23,124 bases of DNA, taken from positions 1 to 23,124 of IMG/VR virus record IMGVR_UViG_3300013127_000033; one strand, written 5' to 3'. A program made the position numbers and the translations under genes. The notes under the pieces were generated by a model. The model did no database searches. It saw nothing but the letters and a program-made list of their open reading frames with translations, and was not told the DNA's origin. This DNA comes from a virus. Shown one piece after another: positions 21,292 to 23,124 of the stretch (the stretch's first letter is position 1; the number at the start of each line of letters is the position of its first letter).

Positions 21292-21866
21292 GTAATCAAA
21301 AGAAAGAACCAAATGTAGAGATAACCGATTATTATAGAGTGGTGTCTGGAACTTCAGTTCCAGTTCATGGTAAATCTGATTATGCAGTTTTTACGAACAA
21401 AGGTCAGGGGTTTGGTTTTTTTGAAGACGGGGATCATGTAATTGTTTGTGATAAAACATCATATGAATCTGTTGGTAATGAAATGCCATCAAATAATGAT
21501 GGTAGTAATCCACTCAATCTTGCAAAATGGATTCATGCAAAAAATGGTGATATTAAAATAGAAGCACCAAATGGAACAATACATTTAGAAGCAAAAAATA
21601 TTCACATCAGTGCAGTTGGAGGAGATCCTGACGGAAATATTATTATTAAGGCAAAGAATCAAATCGAAGTAAATTCCAAGGATGGAATAAGATTTAAATG
21701 TGTAAGTATGGTAATTGATTCTTCTTTAGCTCTAGATTTGAATACTCAATTTTTTAACACTGTAGCGCAGTTTGCAACCTCTGGAACCTCCATCGATGCT
21801 GCTGCTGGAACATTATCTGCTTCCAGTGCTGCAATCAAAGGTATTTCTGATTTACAACTTGGTTAA
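21288..21866 (+). CDS. Spike needle-like protein with gp5C-type beta-helix repeats (192 aa)
   Basis: Probable structural tip protein. Residues about 85-155 contain strand repeats typical of gp5C and VgrG beta-helices: GDIKIEAPNGTIHLEAKN then IHISAVGGDPDGNIIIKAKN and IEVNSKDGIRFK. The start is ATG 21288, overlapping the gp5-like stop as ATGA; a TTG at 21276 is an alternative. The N-terminus (YYRVVSGTSVPVHGKSDYAVFT) is a small separate domain. In T4 the needle is the C-terminal part of gp5 itself, so the split OB-fold and needle would have to associate in trans. Confidence 0.75.
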   Translation: MSNQKKEPNVEITDYYRVVSGTSVPVHGKSDYAVFTNKGQGFGFFEDGDHVIVCDKTSYESVGNEMPSNNDGSNPLNLAKWIHAKNGDIKIEAPNGTIHLEAKNIHISAVGGDPDGNIIIKAKNQIEVNSKDGIRFKCVSMVIDSSLALDLNTQFFNTVAQFATSGTSIDAAAGTLSASSAAIKGISDLQLG

Positions 21867-21868
21867 TT

Positions 21869-22834
21869 ATGTCAAATTCTCCTAAACTATCAGCAGAAAA
21901 ATCTTTACTTGTTGGACCTACAGATCCTGCACATAAAATTCCTGGGCCATCCCCCGATTTGCCTGGAATTGCTGCGATTAATGGTCCATTGATTGTTGGT
22001 GGAATATCTGATGGATATGTTTCGGAAAGATATACCAGGTCAATGATAAGTGTTCTTCCTGCTAGTGGGGAGGTTAATGATAATCCTTTAAGCACTAGTG
22101 GTGAATTTTTTGGACCTCTAGCAGACGCCATTACAATTAGTAAACAAGGAAATCCTGGTGCTGGATCTGGGAATAGGTATGATGGAGTAGGAATACGAGT
22201 AAATGCAAATGCTCATAAAATTGAAGCGGGTGAATACATTCAAATTTTATCTGATAAAAATACTGAGATTGAATCTAAAGTTAAAACACTTATTTTAGGT
22301 CCATCACTTGAAGTGGATTCTGAATCACAGTTTAATAAAAATGTTAGAGTAACTAAAAATGTTATAGCAAAAGGTGAAGTTGTATCAAACAATGGATCTC
22401 ATGTACTTTCAGTAAAGAAGAACTTTGATATTCCTCACCCAACAAAAGAAGGTTGGAGATTAACTCACAGTTGTATTGAGGGCCCAGAAGCAGCAGTATA
22501 TGTTCGTGGAAAATTAATAAATACGAATATAATTAAACTTCCCGAATACTGGGAAAAACTTGTAGACCCGAATACGATTACTGTTTCAATCACACCTATT
22601 GGTGCAGAACAATCTCTTTTTATAAAATCCATTGAAAATAATACTATAACTATAGGTGGGTCTGATACACAATTTAGCCCACTACCAATACATTGTTTTT
22701 ATCATGTATTTGGTGAGCGGATAGATACTGAAAAATTAATACCTGAATATGAAGGTAGTATAGAGAATTATCCTGGAGACAATTCTGGAAGGTCAATTGC
22801 TGGATATCATTACGATAAAAAACAATTAAATTAA
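21869..22834 (+). CDS. Structural/tail protein with cyanophage fibre-like C-terminal domain (321 aa)
   Basis: Residues 1-110 are Gly/Pro/Ser-rich (GPTDPAHKIPGPSPDLPGIA). Residues 115-185 carry beta-helix-like segments (GEYIQILSDKNTEIESKVKT), continuing through LILGPSLEVDSE and NKNVRVTKNVIAKGEV. Residues 186-260 hold a module KNFDIPHPTKEGWRLTHSCI then EGPEAAVYVRGKLINTNIIK and LPEYWEKLVDPNTITV. I recall it from the C-termini of marine-phage structural and fibre proteins, where it may act as a chaperone-like or maturation domain. No enzymatic motif is seen. It has a two-base gap to the previous gene and one base to the next. Confidence 0.7.
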   Translation: MSNSPKLSAEKSLLVGPTDPAHKIPGPSPDLPGIAAINGPLIVGGISDGYVSERYTRSMISVLPASGEVNDNPLSTSGEFFGPLADAITISKQGNPGAGSGNRYDGVGIRVNANAHKIEAGEYIQILSDKNTEIESKVKTLILGPSLEVDSESQFNKNVRVTKNVIAKGEVVSNNGSHVLSVKKNFDIPHPTKEGWRLTHSCIEGPEAAVYVRGKLINTNIIKLPEYWEKLVDPNTITVSITPIGAEQSLFIKSIENNTITIGGSDTQFSPLPIHCFYHVFGERIDTEKLIPEYEGSIENYPGDNSGRSIAGYHYDKKQLN

Positions 22835-22835
22835 A

Positions 22836-23124
22836 ATGTCACTAACTACCTTTTTTTACGCTAAAAAATACTATGTTTCAGATGAATTAGAATTTGATGA
22901 TAGTGTAAACATAGTAACTGGAGAGAGTTATAAGATACCCGATGATTTAATAAATTTACTTTCTGATAATTTAATTGTTAAAAATGTTGGGGTATTTGGC
23001 ACCAAAGTTGGAGTTGGAACTACCGACATTTCTTCTCCAAGAGAAGAACTTGATGTAATTGGAACCGCAATAATTAGTGAAAATGTTGGAATAGGAAGTA
23101 CTCAACCAGAACAAAAACTTGATG
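22836..23124 (+). CDS. N-terminal part of a fibre-like structural protein (3' end outside window)
   Basis: An open frame of 96 codons running off the window without a stop. It begins MSLTTFFYAKKYYVSDELEF. From residue about 55 it has VGVGTT and then LDVIGTAIISENVGIGSTQP, the VGIGTTxPxxKLDV repeat pattern common in phage tail-fibre and collar proteins. The start codon follows the previous stop by one base. Confidence 0.7.
   Translation, partial: MSLTTFFYAKKYYVSDELEFDDSVNIVTGESYKIPDDLINLLSDNLIVKNVGVFGTKVGVGTTDISSPREELDVIGTAIISENVGIGSTQPEQKLD

Overview
The window is part of a T4-like myovirus (cyanomyovirus) that infects marine picocyanobacteria (Synechococcus or Prochlorococcus). The evidence is a set of host-derived auxiliary genes (photosystem II psbA, speD, a glutaredoxin, thyX, phoH, a CP12-like gene) beside T4 core genes for replication and transcription (gp32, gp59, gp33) and for the baseplate and tail (gp53, gp48, gp4, gp54, gp26, gp51, gp27, gp5). 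The DNA is AT-rich and gene-dense; psbA is visibly richer in G+C than the rest.

Layout. (1) 1-2075: the 3' two-thirds of psbA and its terminator, then very small genes separated by strong sigma70-type promoters and terminators. (2) 2071-6411: a mostly late-type plus-strand run with speD, glutaredoxin, several unknown small genes, a probable capsid-packaged protein with a T4-like capsid-targeting peptide (4391-5566), and a Pro/Ala-rich protein with a C-terminal EF-hand-like loop. (3) 6433-10657: a promoter embedded in a terminator, then thyX, a small conserved gene, phoH, a PD-(D/E)XK exonuclease, gp33 (late transcription coactivator), gp59 (helicase loader) and gp32 (ssDNA-binding protein), closed by a bidirectional terminator. 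(4) 10729-13670, minus strand: gp4, an unknown gene, gp48 and gp53. (5) 13714-23124, plus strand: gp54-like tube initiator, gp26, a gp51 domain that appears to be made by -1 frameshifting, two peptidoglycan-directed proteins (transglycosylase-like and VanY-like), gp27-like hub, a CP12-like protein, a gp5-like OB-fold protein without lysozyme, a separate beta-helix needle protein and two fibre-like structural proteins. The last one runs off the end.

Control signals fit two classes. TTGAC(A/T)-17-TATAAT-like promoters lie in front of the small early-type genes, thyX, gp33/gp59 and gp32. NATAAATA late boxes lie 22-30 nt before speD, the capsid-targeted protein, the EF-hand protein, the gene before phoH, gp26, gp48 (minus) and gp4 (minus). 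In three cases the sigma70 promoter is interleaved with a hairpin, so that read-through from upstream would fold the hairpin while transcripts started there would not.

The most interesting items are the in-frame slippery heptamer joining gp26 to the gp51 domain, the promoter/hairpin composites, the T4-type capsid-targeting peptide, the CP12 tail among the tail genes, and the splitting of the T4 spike (OB-fold, lysozyme, needle) over several genes.
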